Shown in pieces: positions 42,925 through 51,776 of a DNA stretch of 64,000 bases. Under the pieces are notes generated by a model. It was given only the letters and a program-made list of their open reading frames with translations. It did not search any database and was not told the DNA's origin. The stretch comes from Lachnospiraceae bacterium (GTDB lineage: Bacteria > Bacillota > Clostridia > Lachnospirales > Lachnospiraceae), in the NCBI GenBank assembly GCA_015258095.1, contig JABZIV010000005.1, positions 1 through 64,000 of the forward strand, given 5' to 3'. Numbering within the stretch: position 1 is the first letter of the stretch; each line of letters begins with the position of its first letter. A program made the position numbers and the translations under genes.

Positions 42925-43560
42925 ATGATTCAATTAGAACGCACTTCTGTAATGAACCTTGAAAATGCCATTCGCGGAGCCAGAAATCCCATGAACTCCT
43001 GGGCAAGAGGCGATTCACACTATGATGAAAAGGGCAACTATATCCTTGGCCCGAATGACTTATCTCTGGCAAAGAGACTTCGTCTTGCAGGGCCGGATCA
43101 CAGAAAGTACATTCGACAGATTTTTGTTTCCGTAGATATCACTGCGCCTCTTTATTGGTGGAAAGAATATGACACGTATAAAATCAGCACCGTAGCAAAT
43201 TCCACTTCCACCATGCATAAGATTCACTCCAAAGAATTTGCTTTGGACGACTTTTCCCATGACCATCTGACAGAAGAGGGGCTCCACAGCTTAAAACGAA
43301 CCGTGGAAGACCTGGAACGCATCCGTCTGAAATTCGTTGAAGAGAAAAAGAAAGAAGACTGGTACACCCTGATTCAGCTTCTTCCGAGTTCCTATAACCA
43401 GATGCGCACTTGCAGCATGAATTACGAAAACCTCATTAATATGTATTTCAGCAGGAAGTCGCATAAACTCATGGAATGGCACAGTTTCTGTGACTGGATT
43501 GAAAGCCTTCCCTACGCAAGCGATCTGATTCTCGGGGAAAAATCGACAGAGAGCGAGTAA
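42925..43560 (+). CDS. ThyX-like protein of the phage/Firmicutes hypothetical family
   Basis: This 211-residue protein contains DITAPLYWWKEYDTYK, TVANSTSTMHKI, LLPSSYNQMRT and HKLMEWHSFCDWIESLPY. I recognise these blocks from a family common in Firmicutes and their phages that looks related to flavin-dependent thymidylate synthase (ThyX), but the classical RHRxxSxNxxSxR signature is not intact. Thymidylate synthesis is therefore not claimed. I chose the ATG at 42925 with AAAGG 6 nt upstream; an ATG at 42919 is also in frame. It stands alone between dinB and pepP with its own promoter, so a phage origin is possible. Confidence 0.7.
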   Translation: MIQLERTSVMNLENAIRGARNPMNSWARGDSHYDEKGNYILGPNDLSLAKRLRLAGPDHRKYIRQIFVSVDITAPLYWWKEYDTYKISTVANSTSTMHKIHSKEFALDDFSHDHLTEEGLHSLKRTVEDLERIRLKFVEEKKKEDWYTLIQLLPSSYNQMRTCSMNYENLINMYFSRKSHKLMEWHSFCDWIESLPYASDLILGEKSTESE

Positions 43561-43644
43561 AGCGGTGAAACTGTGAAAGCGCGCAAAGGGAGCCGGGATA
43601 TTCTATTCCATTTTTCTATAAATAGGTTTATTCTCCCGGAAAGC

Positions 43645-43673
43645 TTTAATCAGAAGGAAAAATGCGTTACAAT
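43645..43673 (+). promoter_or_regulatory. Possible promoter of the Xaa-Pro aminopeptidase gene
   Basis: TACAAT (43668-43673) lies 17 nt after TTTAAT (43645-43650), about 105 nt before the gene. The -35 is weak. Confidence 0.35.
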
Positions 43674-43777
43674 GGAATGGCAGAAAAATAACAAATAAGA
43701 TTTGCTGTTTTTTCTTTGTTTGTTAAAGGAAAAAGAGAAGCATCTTTTCTCTTTTTACAATCACTAAGGAGGGCAAT

Positions 43778-45565
43778 ATGACAGTACCAGAGAGACTAGC
43801 CGCACTGCGTAAGCTGATGCGGGAAAAGAACATTGATATGTACATCGTACCGACTGCAGATTTCCATCAGAGTGAGTACGTTGGGGAGCACTTTAAAGCC
43901 AGAAAGTTCATCACCGGCTTCTCCGGATCAGCAGGTACCGCAGTAATCACTTTACATGATGCCAAGTTATGGACAGATGGACGGTATTTCCTTCAGGCAG
44001 GAAAGCAGTTGGAAGGAACCACTGTAGAACTCATGAAGATGGGCGAGCCGGGTGTTCCGACTCTGACTGCATACCTTGAGGATACACTACAGGCAGGACA
44101 GACTCTTTCTTTCGACGGTCGTGTTGTCTCTGTCGGAGAAGGCGAAGAGTACGCTGAAATCGCAAAGAAAAAAGGCGCAAAGGTAGATTACCAGGAAGAT
44201 TTGATTGATGCCATCTGGAATGATCGTCCTCCTCTTTCCGAAGAGCCGGCATGGTTCCTGGAGGAAAAATACAGCGGAGAAAGCACTGCTTCCAAGCTCT
44301 CCCGTATCCGTAAGGAAATGGCTGATGCAGGTTGCGACACCCACATTGTCTCCACATTGGATGATACCTGCTGGACATTGAATATCCGCGGTAACGATAT
44401 CGACTTCTTCCCGTTGGTACTCTCCTATGCCATCATCAAGAAGGATAGCTTTGAGCTCTACATTGATGAGAGAAAGCTCGATGATAAACTGAAAGCTCTC
44501 TTAAAGAAGGAAGGCGTAAATTTCCACCCCTACAATGCGATTTACGAGGATGTAAAGAAGCTCCCGGCAGGTGCCAATGTCATGATTGATAAGGCAAAGC
44601 TGAACTACGCGATCTACAACAATATCCCGGATTCCGTTCATACGGTAAACAAGAGAAATCCGGCAATTCTGATGAAGGCCTTGAAGAATCCGGTTGAGGT
44701 CGAGAATATCAAGAAAGCGGAAATCAAGGACAGCATTGCACACGTTCGTTTCATGAAGTGGTTAAAGGAAAATGTCGGAAAGACCAAGATTACGGAAATC
44801 AGCGCTTCCGCAAAGCTTGACGAATTCCGTGCCGAGATGGGGAACTTTATTCGGGACTCCTTCGAGCCGATTTCCTCTTTCGGACCGCACTCCGCAATAG
44901 TTCACTATACTTCTTCTCCGGAGACCGATGTGGAATTCCATCCGGGAACGCTGTATTTAAGTGATACCGGTGCAGGCTTCTATGAAGGTTCTACCGATAT
45001 TACAAGAACCTTTGCGTTCGGTGAGATTCCGCAGCAGATGAAGGACGACTTTACACTTGTTGCCATCAGTAACTTACAGCTTGCGAATGCCAGATTCTTA
45101 CAGGGTTCTACCGGTCTGACTCTGGACATCCTTGCGAGAAAGCCTTTCTGGGATAGAGACATGAACTTCAATCACGGAACAGGACACGGCGTAGGCTATC
45201 TTCTGAACATCCATGAAGGTCCTGCCGGCTTCCGTTACAAGTGGAGAGCAGGAGAAACGGAAGAGATTCAGGAAGGCATGGTTCTGACCGATGAGCCGGG
45301 TCTCTACATTACCGATTCTCACGGTATCCGTCTGGAGAACGAGCTTCTTGCCAGAAACGGTGCCAAGAATGAGTATGGACAGTTCCTCTACTTCGAGACC
45401 ATCACTCTGGTTCCTTTCGATCTCGATGCCATCAATCCGGATATGCTGAACGAAGAGAATAAGAGATACTTAAACGATTACCACAAGAGAGTATACGAGG
45501 AGATTGCACCGCACTTAAACGACGAAGAGAAGGAATTCCTGAAGAAGTACACAAGAGCAATTTAA
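43778..45565 (+). CDS. Xaa-Pro aminopeptidase (M24B, aminopeptidase P)
   Basis: This 595-residue cytosolic metallopeptidase removes N-terminal residues ahead of proline. It has the three-domain eukaryotic/clostridial layout: two creatinase-like N-terminal domains (MYIVPTADFHQSEYVGEHF, DDTCWTLNIRGNDI) and the catalytic pita-bread domain with metal ligands in LSDTGAGFYEGSTDITRTF, NHGTGHGVGYLLNIHEGP, LTDEPGLY and IRLENE. AAGGAGG precedes the ATG. It converges on nfnB across a shared terminator. Confidence 0.94.
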   Translation: MTVPERLAALRKLMREKNIDMYIVPTADFHQSEYVGEHFKARKFITGFSGSAGTAVITLHDAKLWTDGRYFLQAGKQLEGTTVELMKMGEPGVPTLTAYLEDTLQAGQTLSFDGRVVSVGEGEEYAEIAKKKGAKVDYQEDLIDAIWNDRPPLSEEPAWFLEEKYSGESTASKLSRIRKEMADAGCDTHIVSTLDDTCWTLNIRGNDIDFFPLVLSYAIIKKDSFELYIDERKLDDKLKALLKKEGVNFHPYNAIYEDVKKLPAGANVMIDKAKLNYAIYNNIPDSVHTVNKRNPAILMKALKNPVEVENIKKAEIKDSIAHVRFMKWLKENVGKTKITEISASAKLDEFRAEMGNFIRDSFEPISSFGPHSAIVHYTSSPETDVEFHPGTLYLSDTGAGFYEGSTDITRTFAFGEIPQQMKDDFTLVAISNLQLANARFLQGSTGLTLDILARKPFWDRDMNFNHGTGHGVGYLLNIHEGPAGFRYKWRAGETEEIQEGMVLTDEPGLYITDSHGIRLENELLARNGAKNEYGQFLYFETITLVPFDLDAINPDMLNEENKRYLNDYHKRVYEEIAPHLNDEEKEFLKKYTRAI

Positions 45566-45610
45566 GCCTCTTTTACAGCAGCTTCTTTCCTATTCATCGA
45601 AGCATAACAA

Positions 45611-45642
45611 AAACGGCATGGTCCTTTTCGACCATGCCGTTT
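45611..45642. terminator. Bidirectional terminator between pepP-like and nfnB
   Basis: A perfect 13-bp stem (AAACGGCATGGTC and complement) with a 6-nt loop sits between two convergent stops, with T-rich sequence on the plus side and a short A-run on the other. Confidence 0.88.
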
Positions 45643-45679
45643 CTTATTCTTAAAAAACACCTTCGTCTTGGCAAATCCT

Positions 45680-47068
45680 TTATTTCTTGGATAAGAACTC
45701 GTCGATTCCCTTTGCCGCCGCTTTTCCTGCACCCATGGCAAGGATGACGGTTGCTGCACCGGTTACCGCATCTCCGCCGGCATAAACCGCCGTCTTTGTA
45801 GTTGCTCCATTCTCCTCTTTCGCAATGATACATCCCTTCCGGTCCGTATCCAGGCCCTTCGTTGTGGAACTAATCAACGGATTCGGAGAAGTTCCAAGAG
45901 ACATAATCACGGTGTCGCAGTCCATCGTGTACTCGGAATTCGGAATTTCAATCGGTCTTCTTCTTCCGGATGCATCCGGCTCACCGAGTTCCATCTTTAC
46001 TATCTTCACTCCGGTTACCCAGTCATTTTCGTCGGTAAGAATCTCTACCGGGTTCTGCAAAAGGTCAAAGATAATGCCCTCTTCCTTTGCATGATGCACT
46101 TCTTCCTTTCTCGCCGGAAGCTCTTCTTCGGAACGACGATAAACGACATGCACCTCCGCACCAAGTCGGAGTGCCGTTCTCGCCGCATCCATTGCCACGT
46201 TACCGCCGCCGACCACAACAACCTTCTTTCCGACCTTCATCGGCGTATCCGCATCCTCACGGTATGCCTTCATCAGATTGTTTCTGGTTAAGAATTCGTT
46301 TGCGGAAAATACGCCATTTGCCGTCTCTCCCGGAATATTCATAAACTTCGGCAGTCCTGCACCGGTTCCCAGGAACACGGCATCAAAGCCTTCTTCATTT
46401 AAAAGCTCATCTACTGTGATGGAACGTCCTACAAAGACGTTTGTCAGAATCTTTACCCCAAGTTTCTTTACATTCTCAATCTCCGGTCCTACCACCTTCG
46501 TCTTCGGAAGACGGAACTCGGGAATACCATACTGTAATACGCCGCCCGGCTCATGAAAAGCCTCAAAAATCGTTACGTCATAGCCCAGCTTTGCAAGATC
46601 TCCCGCACAAGTAAGACCGGAAGGACCTGCACCGATGACAGCCACTTTCTTTCCGTTCGGCTGACCGGCCTTCGCTGCCTGATAGCCATGCTCTCTTGCC
46701 CAGTCTGCAACAAAACGCTCCAACTTTCCGATAGCAACCGGCTCTCCCTTGATACCGCGGATACAAACGCCTTCACACTGTGTCTCCTGAGGGCACACTC
46801 TTCCGCAAACAGCAGGAAGCGCGGAGGAACGGGCGATGACCTCAGCCGCTTTCTCGATATTTCCTTCTTTTACCTCATGAATGAATTCATTAATCTGAAT
46901 CGATACGGGACAACCTACCACACACTTCGGATTTCTACAGTTCAGGCAACGCTCCGCCTCTTCCTTTGCTTCTTCCTCCGTATATCCCAAACATACTTCT
47001 TCAAAGTTCTTCGCGCGAACCTTCGGTTCCTGTTCTGCTACCGGAACTCTCTTCATCATATCAGCCAT
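45680..47068 (-). CDS. nfnB: NfnB / GltA-like NADPH-binding flavoprotein subunit
   Basis: This 462-residue protein has N-terminal iron-sulfur cysteines (CLNCRNPKCVVGCPVSIQI, CGRVCPQETQCEGVC), an FAD-binding fold (VAVIGAGPSGLTCAGDLAKLGYDVT) and an NADP(H)-binding fold (VVVVGGGNVAMDAARTALRLG). It is often annotated as glutamate synthase small chain. Paired with the adjacent NfnA-like gene it matches the electron-bifurcating NADH-dependent reduced ferredoxin:NADP+ oxidoreductase of clostridia. No glutamate synthase large subunit is nearby, which supports the Nfn reading. It starts 12 nt after nfnA. Confidence 0.92.
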   Translation of the reverse strand: MADMMKRVPVAEQEPKVRAKNFEEVCLGYTEEEAKEEAERCLNCRNPKCVVGCPVSIQINEFIHEVKEGNIEKAAEVIARSSALPAVCGRVCPQETQCEGVCIRGIKGEPVAIGKLERFVADWAREHGYQAAKAGQPNGKKVAVIGAGPSGLTCAGDLAKLGYDVTIFEAFHEPGGVLQYGIPEFRLPKTKVVGPEIENVKKLGVKILTNVFVGRSITVDELLNEEGFDAVFLGTGAGLPKFMNIPGETANGVFSANEFLTRNNLMKAYREDADTPMKVGKKVVVVGGGNVAMDAARTALRLGAEVHVVYRRSEEELPARKEEVHHAKEEGIIFDLLQNPVEILTDENDWVTGVKIVKMELGEPDASGRRRPIEIPNSEYTMDCDTVIMSLGTSPNPLISSTTKGLDTDRKGCIIAKEENGATTKTAVYAGGDAVTGAATVILAMGAGKAAAKGIDEFLSKK

Positions 47069-47080
47069 ACTTTTCCTCCC

Positions 47081-47962
47081 TTAGTTGCAATTTCCGCATC
47101 CACCATGGGACTTCTCCGCTTCCAACAGTTCCAGAAGAGCTTTTCCCTCTTCCGTCTTATAGGTCTGCTGCCTCTTCATGGCTAAATTAAAGTCAACAAG
47201 ATGGCCGTCAAACTCCGGACCGTCTACACAAGCAAACTTGACCTGGTCTCCTACAACCAGACGGCAGGCACCGCACATACCGGTTCCGTCAATCATAATC
47301 GGGTTCATCGAAACGATGGTCGGAATGCCCAGTTCTTTCGTGGTAAGCGCTGCAAACTTCATCATGATTACCGGTCCGATAGCAATACAACGCGTATAGT
47401 GCTTTCCTTCTTCATTTACAAGGCGCTTCAATACATCGGTAACGACGCCCTTTGCTCCATAAGAACCGTCATCTGTCGTAACATAGACGTTCTTTGCAAC
47501 GGAACGGAGTTCCTCTTCCATAATGATAAGGTCTTTATTTCTTGCTCCGAGAATGACATCGGCTTCAATTCCTCTTTCATGAAGCCACTTTACCTGTGGA
47601 TAAACAGGAGCTGCTCCGACGCCTCCTGCAATAAAGATAATATTTTCTTTCTCCAACTCTTCCTTAGACATCTCAACAAGCTCGGACGGACGTCCCAAAG
47701 GCCCCACGATATCCGTAAAGAAATCGCCTTCTTTCAAGTGACTGAACTTCTCGGTCGATGCCCCAATCACCTGAAAAACGATGGTAATGGTTCCTTTCTC
47801 TCTGTCATAGTCCGCTATGGTCAGAGGAATTCTTTCTCCCAGCTCCCCCAACTTCGCGATCATAAACTGCCCGGGCTCCGCTTTACGCGCAACAAAGGGT
47901 GCTTCCACATCCATGAGCCAGTCCTTATCAACGAGATGCTCAACTCTAGTGATTTTGTACAT
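47081..47962 (-). CDS. nfnA: NfnA / dihydroorotate-dehydrogenase-electron-transfer-like subunit
   Basis: This 293-residue protein resembles ferredoxin-NADP reductase and PyrK: an FAD-binding barrel (AEPGQFMIAKLGELGERIPLTIAD), an NAD-binding fold (FIAGGVGAAPVYPQVKWL), and a C-terminal cysteine cluster for a [2Fe-2S] centre (GTGMCGACRLVVGDQVKFACVDGPEFDGH). It forms the NfnAB complex with the next gene, balancing ferredoxin, NADH and NADPH pools in anaerobes. I chose the ATG at 47962 with GGAGGAG just upstream; the frame is open to 48004 without a better site. Confidence 0.92.
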   Translation of the reverse strand: MYKITRVEHLVDKDWLMDVEAPFVARKAEPGQFMIAKLGELGERIPLTIADYDREKGTITIVFQVIGASTEKFSHLKEGDFFTDIVGPLGRPSELVEMSKEELEKENIIFIAGGVGAAPVYPQVKWLHERGIEADVILGARNKDLIIMEEELRSVAKNVYVTTDDGSYGAKGVVTDVLKRLVNEEGKHYTRCIAIGPVIMMKFAALTTKELGIPTIVSMNPIMIDGTGMCGACRLVVGDQVKFACVDGPEFDGHLVDFNLAMKRQQTYKTEEGKALLELLEAEKSHGGCGNCN

Positions 47963-48030
47963 GCTCTCCTCCATATCCAGTAGCCAATACGCATAAGGTA
48001 ACAAATTCTGAAAAAAATCCTTATCTGCCT

Positions 48031-48036
48031 ATTATA
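48031..48036 (-). promoter_or_regulatory. Extended -10 of the nfnAB promoter
   Basis: TGCTATAAT on the minus strand is a consensus extended -10, ~70 nt before nfnA. No good -35 is needed or seen. Confidence 0.55.
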
Positions 48037-48124
48037 GCAAAATACATTGCATAGAGATGTTTTTTTTTAGTGCAGTTCTCCAAGGAATCAGCCTGCAAAG
48101 CTTTTTCCCCTCTTTCTAAACGCA

Positions 48125-48166
48125 AACGAGTATCGCATGCAAAGCGTGCGATATCTCGCTATGAAC
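48125..48166 (+). repeat. Dispersed palindromic element, copy D
   Basis: AACGAGTATCGC, ATGCAAAGCGT, then GCGATATCTCG and CTATGAAC. It is the most symmetrical copy and lies 5 nt from the glyS terminator. Confidence 0.7.
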
Positions 48167-48170
48167 AAAA

Positions 48171-48209
48171 AAGAGACCCGAAAAATCCTATCCGATTTTT
48201 CAGGCCTTT
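48171..48209 (-). terminator. Terminator of glyS
   Basis: On the minus strand AAAGGCCTGAAAAATC pairs with GATTTTTCGGGTCTCTTT, leaving a short loop, followed by TTTTTTG. It lies ~25 nt past the glyS stop. Confidence 0.85.
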
Positions 48210-48234
48210 CTTCTTCTCTATATTGTTTCAAAGC

Positions 48235-49629
48235 TTAGAAAGCCAGTTTCTCGTCAAAGTATTCCTTTAATTTCTCAATGGGAATACGCTCCTGCGCCAT
48301 ACTGTCCCGTTCTCTTACGGTCACGGCATGATCCGTCTCCGATTCAAAATCATAGGTCACACAGAACGGCGTTCCGATCTCATCCTGTCTTCTATAACGT
48401 TTTCCAATATTTCCACGGTCATCATATTCCGTCATATAGTACTTGGAAAGTTCCTCATGCACCTTCTCCGCCCCTTCTCCAAGCTTCTTGGAAAGCGGAA
48501 GCACGGCAAGCTTAATCGGAGCAATCGCCGGATGGAAATGAAGAACCGTTCTTTCGTCCCCTCCTTCCAACTCCTCCACATCATAGGCTGCGCAGAGAAA
48601 AGCCAGCGTTACGCGGTCTGCACCGAGAGAAGGTTCAATGACAAACGGAAGATAATGCTCATTGGTCTCATCATCGAAGTACTTCATATCCTGTCCGGAA
48701 ACCTCTTCATGGCGGGATAAGTCATAATTCGTTCTATCCGCAATTCCCCAAAGCTCGCCCCAGCCGAAGGGGAAAAGGAATTCCAAATCCGTCGTCGCCT
48801 TCGAATAGAAAGAAAGTTCTTCCTTCTCATGGTCTCTCGCACGAAGCATTTCTTTCTTCATGCCAAGACTATAAAGCCAGTTCTGGCAGTAGTCCTTCCA
48901 ATAAGAAAACCATTCCAAATCGGTATCCGGCTTACAGAAAAACTCCAGTTCCATCTGTTCGAACTCTCTTGTACGGAAAGTAAAGTTTCCCGGTGTAATC
49001 TCATTTCGGAAAGACTTTCCAATCTGCGCAATACCGAAGGGCAGTTTCTTTCTCGCCGTTCTCTGCACATTCTTAAAGTTCACAAAAATGCCCTGTGCGG
49101 TTTCCGGACGAAGATAAACGGTGTTCTTCGCATCTTCCGTCACGCCCTGGAAGGTTTTAAACATCAAATTGAACTGTCGAATCGGTGTGAAATCATGCTT
49201 TCCACAAGACGGACAGGGGATATTTTTCTCTGCGACAAATTTCTCCATATCGGCATTGGACCAGGCATCTACCGAACCCTCAAGAGCAATGCCATTTTCC
49301 GCACAGAACTCCTCTATCAGCTTATCTGCACGAAAACGCTCATGGCATTCTTTACAATCCATCAAAGGATCCGAAAAACCGGCAAGATGACCGGAGGCAA
49401 CCCAAGTCTGCGGATTCATCAAAATCGCACAATCGATTCCCACATTATACTTGGACTCCTGCACAAACTTCTTCCACCAGGCTTTCTTGATGTTGTTTTT
49501 CAGTTCCACGCCCAGATTCCCATAGTCCCAGGTATTCGCCAGTCCGCCATAAATCTCCGAACCGGGGTACACAAATCCTCGCGACTTTGCCAAGGAAACA
49601 ATCGTGTCCATCGTATAATTCTTTGCCAT
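48235..49629 (-). CDS. glyS: Glycyl-tRNA synthetase, single-subunit type
   Basis: This 464-residue class II synthetase of the alpha2 type charges tRNA-Gly. Motifs include FVYPGSEIYGGLANTWDYG at the N-terminus, motif 2 (FRNEITPGNFTFRTREFEQMELEFF), motif 3 (EPSLGADRVTLAFL) and the C-terminal anticodon-binding domain (LAVLPLSKKL). Length is normal. A possible -10 (TACAAT, 49812-49817) lies on the minus strand. The ~240-nt leader lacks the T-box antiterminator core, so T-box control is not supported. The Card1-like gene lies upstream on the same strand. Confidence 0.96.
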   Translation of the reverse strand: MAKNYTMDTIVSLAKSRGFVYPGSEIYGGLANTWDYGNLGVELKNNIKKAWWKKFVQESKYNVGIDCAILMNPQTWVASGHLAGFSDPLMDCKECHERFRADKLIEEFCAENGIALEGSVDAWSNADMEKFVAEKNIPCPSCGKHDFTPIRQFNLMFKTFQGVTEDAKNTVYLRPETAQGIFVNFKNVQRTARKKLPFGIAQIGKSFRNEITPGNFTFRTREFEQMELEFFCKPDTDLEWFSYWKDYCQNWLYSLGMKKEMLRARDHEKEELSFYSKATTDLEFLFPFGWGELWGIADRTNYDLSRHEEVSGQDMKYFDDETNEHYLPFVIEPSLGADRVTLAFLCAAYDVEELEGGDERTVLHFHPAIAPIKLAVLPLSKKLGEGAEKVHEELSKYYMTEYDDRGNIGKRYRRQDEIGTPFCVTYDFESETDHAVTVRERDSMAQERIPIEKLKEYFDEKLAF

Positions 49630-49870
49630 ATTTCCCCCCTTCTCTTGCCCTAGTTAAAACCGAAGCAAGCGGGAAGCACTTTCTTCCAAGCCTTCTGCCG
49701 TTCTCTAAAATGCTTCCAAACCATCCATTTTAATACGCTCTAGTCTACCTGCTTTTTCTATAAAAATCCAGTCTTAAACCTGTTTGAAATAAATAGACTA
49801 AAACAAATCCTATTGTAATATCATTCTAACGCACAGAATAAAACTCATCCCATTCCATTCGTATTTTCCC

Positions 49871-51130
49871 TTACTCCACTTTCAGCTCTATCCCCATTTC
49901 CAAGGCGCGCTCCTGATAGACTTCACTCATCTCTGCTGTCAATACCAGGCGCTTCTTGGCATATTTTCCTCCAAAGCGATGAGCCACTGTATCCAGTTCA
50001 TAAAGAGCATGCAAGCACTGCTGGGGTGAAAGCTTCCCGCTCTTACAGGAAATAAAGCCGGGAATATAGCCCTGAAGAGACAGGACGTCGATTTCATTTA
50101 ACACATCTATTCCGGATGGGCCTTCCAGCACCCCATCCCAGTCCAGATGCACTCCCACTCGGCACTCATCACTATGCCCCTTTTCCTGCAAATAAGTATA
50201 GAGCTCTAAAATGCTGCCTCCATCCCAAAGATATCCCTTAATCGTCTTGTTCTTAAAGCAAAATTGATATTTCCCCTCAGAACGTTTTAAATCAAGAATC
50301 GCTCCTGCCTGAGCCAAATCCTCCATGATTTGATAAAACTTTTGGGCAGACTTTAATTTGTTGGAAGAACCCGCCAGTGCCTTCAGCACCGTACTTTCCT
50401 TTCGATACACTCGGCCTTCCTCATCAGGGCTCATATTTTCTCTTAAAAACTCTGAAAAAGGATTCCAATACTCCGAATGAAGCTTCATCACCTTCCAAAT
50501 TTTTAAAATATCCTCCCGGCTTTCCTCATCAGGAACTTCTTTTATTTCTTTTTGCAGCTTATAGTTAATGACCCCGCCGTGCATTTCAACCAGTTTGTCC
50601 AGAGACATGGGAACAAGACGTTTTACCGCTATACTGCTGATGTTTTTACCTTTTTTCGTATCGGAGCACACTGTATTCAACTTGTCATCATCCTGTTTAT
50701 CTCTGTTCAAAGCCTCTTTATTACGCTCATCGTAATGCGATGATTCTGCGTCTAGCTCCAAAAGCTTTCCTTTGAAAATATCAAACATGTGCATAGGGGT
50801 TTCATATTCCCGGGACAACATACCAAAGGCCACCAGCATCAGGCTTTCTCCCCCGGTAATGTCAAAAAAGAGCTTGGCATTTCGGCTAAGCTCCAACTCT
50901 ATCTCCTTTCGCATCGTTTCTAAAACCGACTGCAAATTGCTTTCCGACAAAGGCAAAAAGACAACGCTTTCCACAGCACAGTATTTTCTCAGAAATTTCT
51001 CCGTCTTTTCCTTCTGAGAGATAATGTCCTCCTGATTTCCGAAAAATACCAGCTTATCCACCTGAAAATGCATTGCGGTAATGACATTTTCAATAGGCTC
51101 TCGGCTAAGAAATTCAAAAACAACTACCAT
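49871..51130 (-). CDS. Card1/Can2-like CARF-domain nuclease (DUF1887 type)
   Basis: This 419-residue protein has an N-terminal Rossmann-like CARF region with LFFDITGGESLMLVAFG (residues 87-103), the kind of loop that binds cyclic oligoadenylate. A middle winged-helix-like part follows, then a C-terminal PD-(D/E)xK nuclease: GGSILE (E309), NEIDVL (E346/D348) and SCKSGK (K363). This layout matches the Card1/Can2/DUF1887 family, cyclic-oligoadenylate-activated nucleases that back up type III CRISPR immunity. All nuclease residues look intact. No cas gene or array is in the window. It starts 58 nt after a frameshifted gene in the same unit. CARF-ligand size and nicking versus cutting are not predictable. 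Confidence 0.82.
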   Translation of the reverse strand: MVVVFEFLSREPIENVITAMHFQVDKLVFFGNQEDIISQKEKTEKFLRKYCAVESVVFLPLSESNLQSVLETMRKEIELELSRNAKLFFDITGGESLMLVAFGMLSREYETPMHMFDIFKGKLLELDAESSHYDERNKEALNRDKQDDDKLNTVCSDTKKGKNISSIAVKRLVPMSLDKLVEMHGGVINYKLQKEIKEVPDEESREDILKIWKVMKLHSEYWNPFSEFLRENMSPDEEGRVYRKESTVLKALAGSSNKLKSAQKFYQIMEDLAQAGAILDLKRSEGKYQFCFKNKTIKGYLWDGGSILELYTYLQEKGHSDECRVGVHLDWDGVLEGPSGIDVLNEIDVLSLQGYIPGFISCKSGKLSPQQCLHALYELDTVAHRFGGKYAKKRLVLTAEMSEVYQERALEMGIELKVE

Positions 51131-51188
51131 GCTGTCGCCCCCATGCTTATTTTACCGTCTATTTCTCTTCCTTATGCAAGGCGTGATT

Positions 51189-51720
51189 TCATATAGCTTC
51201 CGGATTGGAGAAAATAGGAAAAAATAAATCTTCATCGTATTTTAAAATATCCCAAAAATGATCTTGATTCTTTTCCCGAATAAAGTTGTGAATCGAAGAG
51301 TCTAACATCGTTCCATCTTCCAAATCCTCCGCGGTAATCTTTTGGCTGGGATTCATATTGGAACAAAGTGCAATACCTCCATTTTCATCCTCGTGAATAA
51401 AGAAAGCTATCTTTTCTCCTAAGTTCGCCGTTCCTATCCTCCAAAAAACATATATTTTCATCTTTGATAGCTCCAATTCGAATTTTAGAAGATATATCCG
51501 TTCTTGGCTCAAAAATATGAACTTCCTCAGCATCTTTAGATGATAGAGTAAGAACTTCCAAGCTTAGGCCAGCTTCATGGTCTATATACCCATAGCAGAG
51601 AATAAAATTGGCTAAATCCGCTCCCGGATACCCTTCCACTACTTTTCTCAATTTATCATTCATGGAAACAAGCCAAAAATTATCGCTTATCTTTCGAAAG
51701 TCTATGTTCTTGGAGCGCAT
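51189..51720 (-). pseudogene. Frameshifted gene of unknown function ahead of the Card1-like nuclease
   Basis: A strong site (AAGGAGGTAGT) precedes an ATG at 51720 (MRSKNIDFRKISDNFWLVSM). The frame reads sensibly to about ICFLED, then becomes unlikely and stops at 51385. A second frame takes over near an A6/T6 run (51443-51448) and reads IGTANLGEKIAFFIHEDENGG to a stop at 51189. Joined, they give a ~175-residue acidic protein. One indel in the homopolymer explains the break: a decayed gene, a sequencing error, or slippage. I recognise no family. It belongs to the same transcription unit as the CARF nuclease. Confidence 0.7.
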
Positions 51721-51747
51721 ACTACCTCCTTCAAAAACTATGTCTCA

Positions 51748-51776
51748 AAATAATGATAGCATCTCGTCATTGTAAA
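51748..51776 (-). promoter_or_regulatory. Promoter of the Card1-like unit
   Basis: On the minus strand TTTACA (51771-51776), a 17-nt spacer and TTATTT (51748-51753) lie ~30 nt before the first start codon. The -35 falls within a 12-nt inverted repeat. Confidence 0.5.

Noticed and set aside
48061..48120. Gene in the nfnA-glyS gap
   Set aside because: Only A/T-rich sequence, an nfnA promoter and a repeat element are visible.
49630..49870. T-box riboswitch before glyS
   Set aside because: The leader has no AGGGTGGNACCGCG-like antiterminator core and no suitable terminator.
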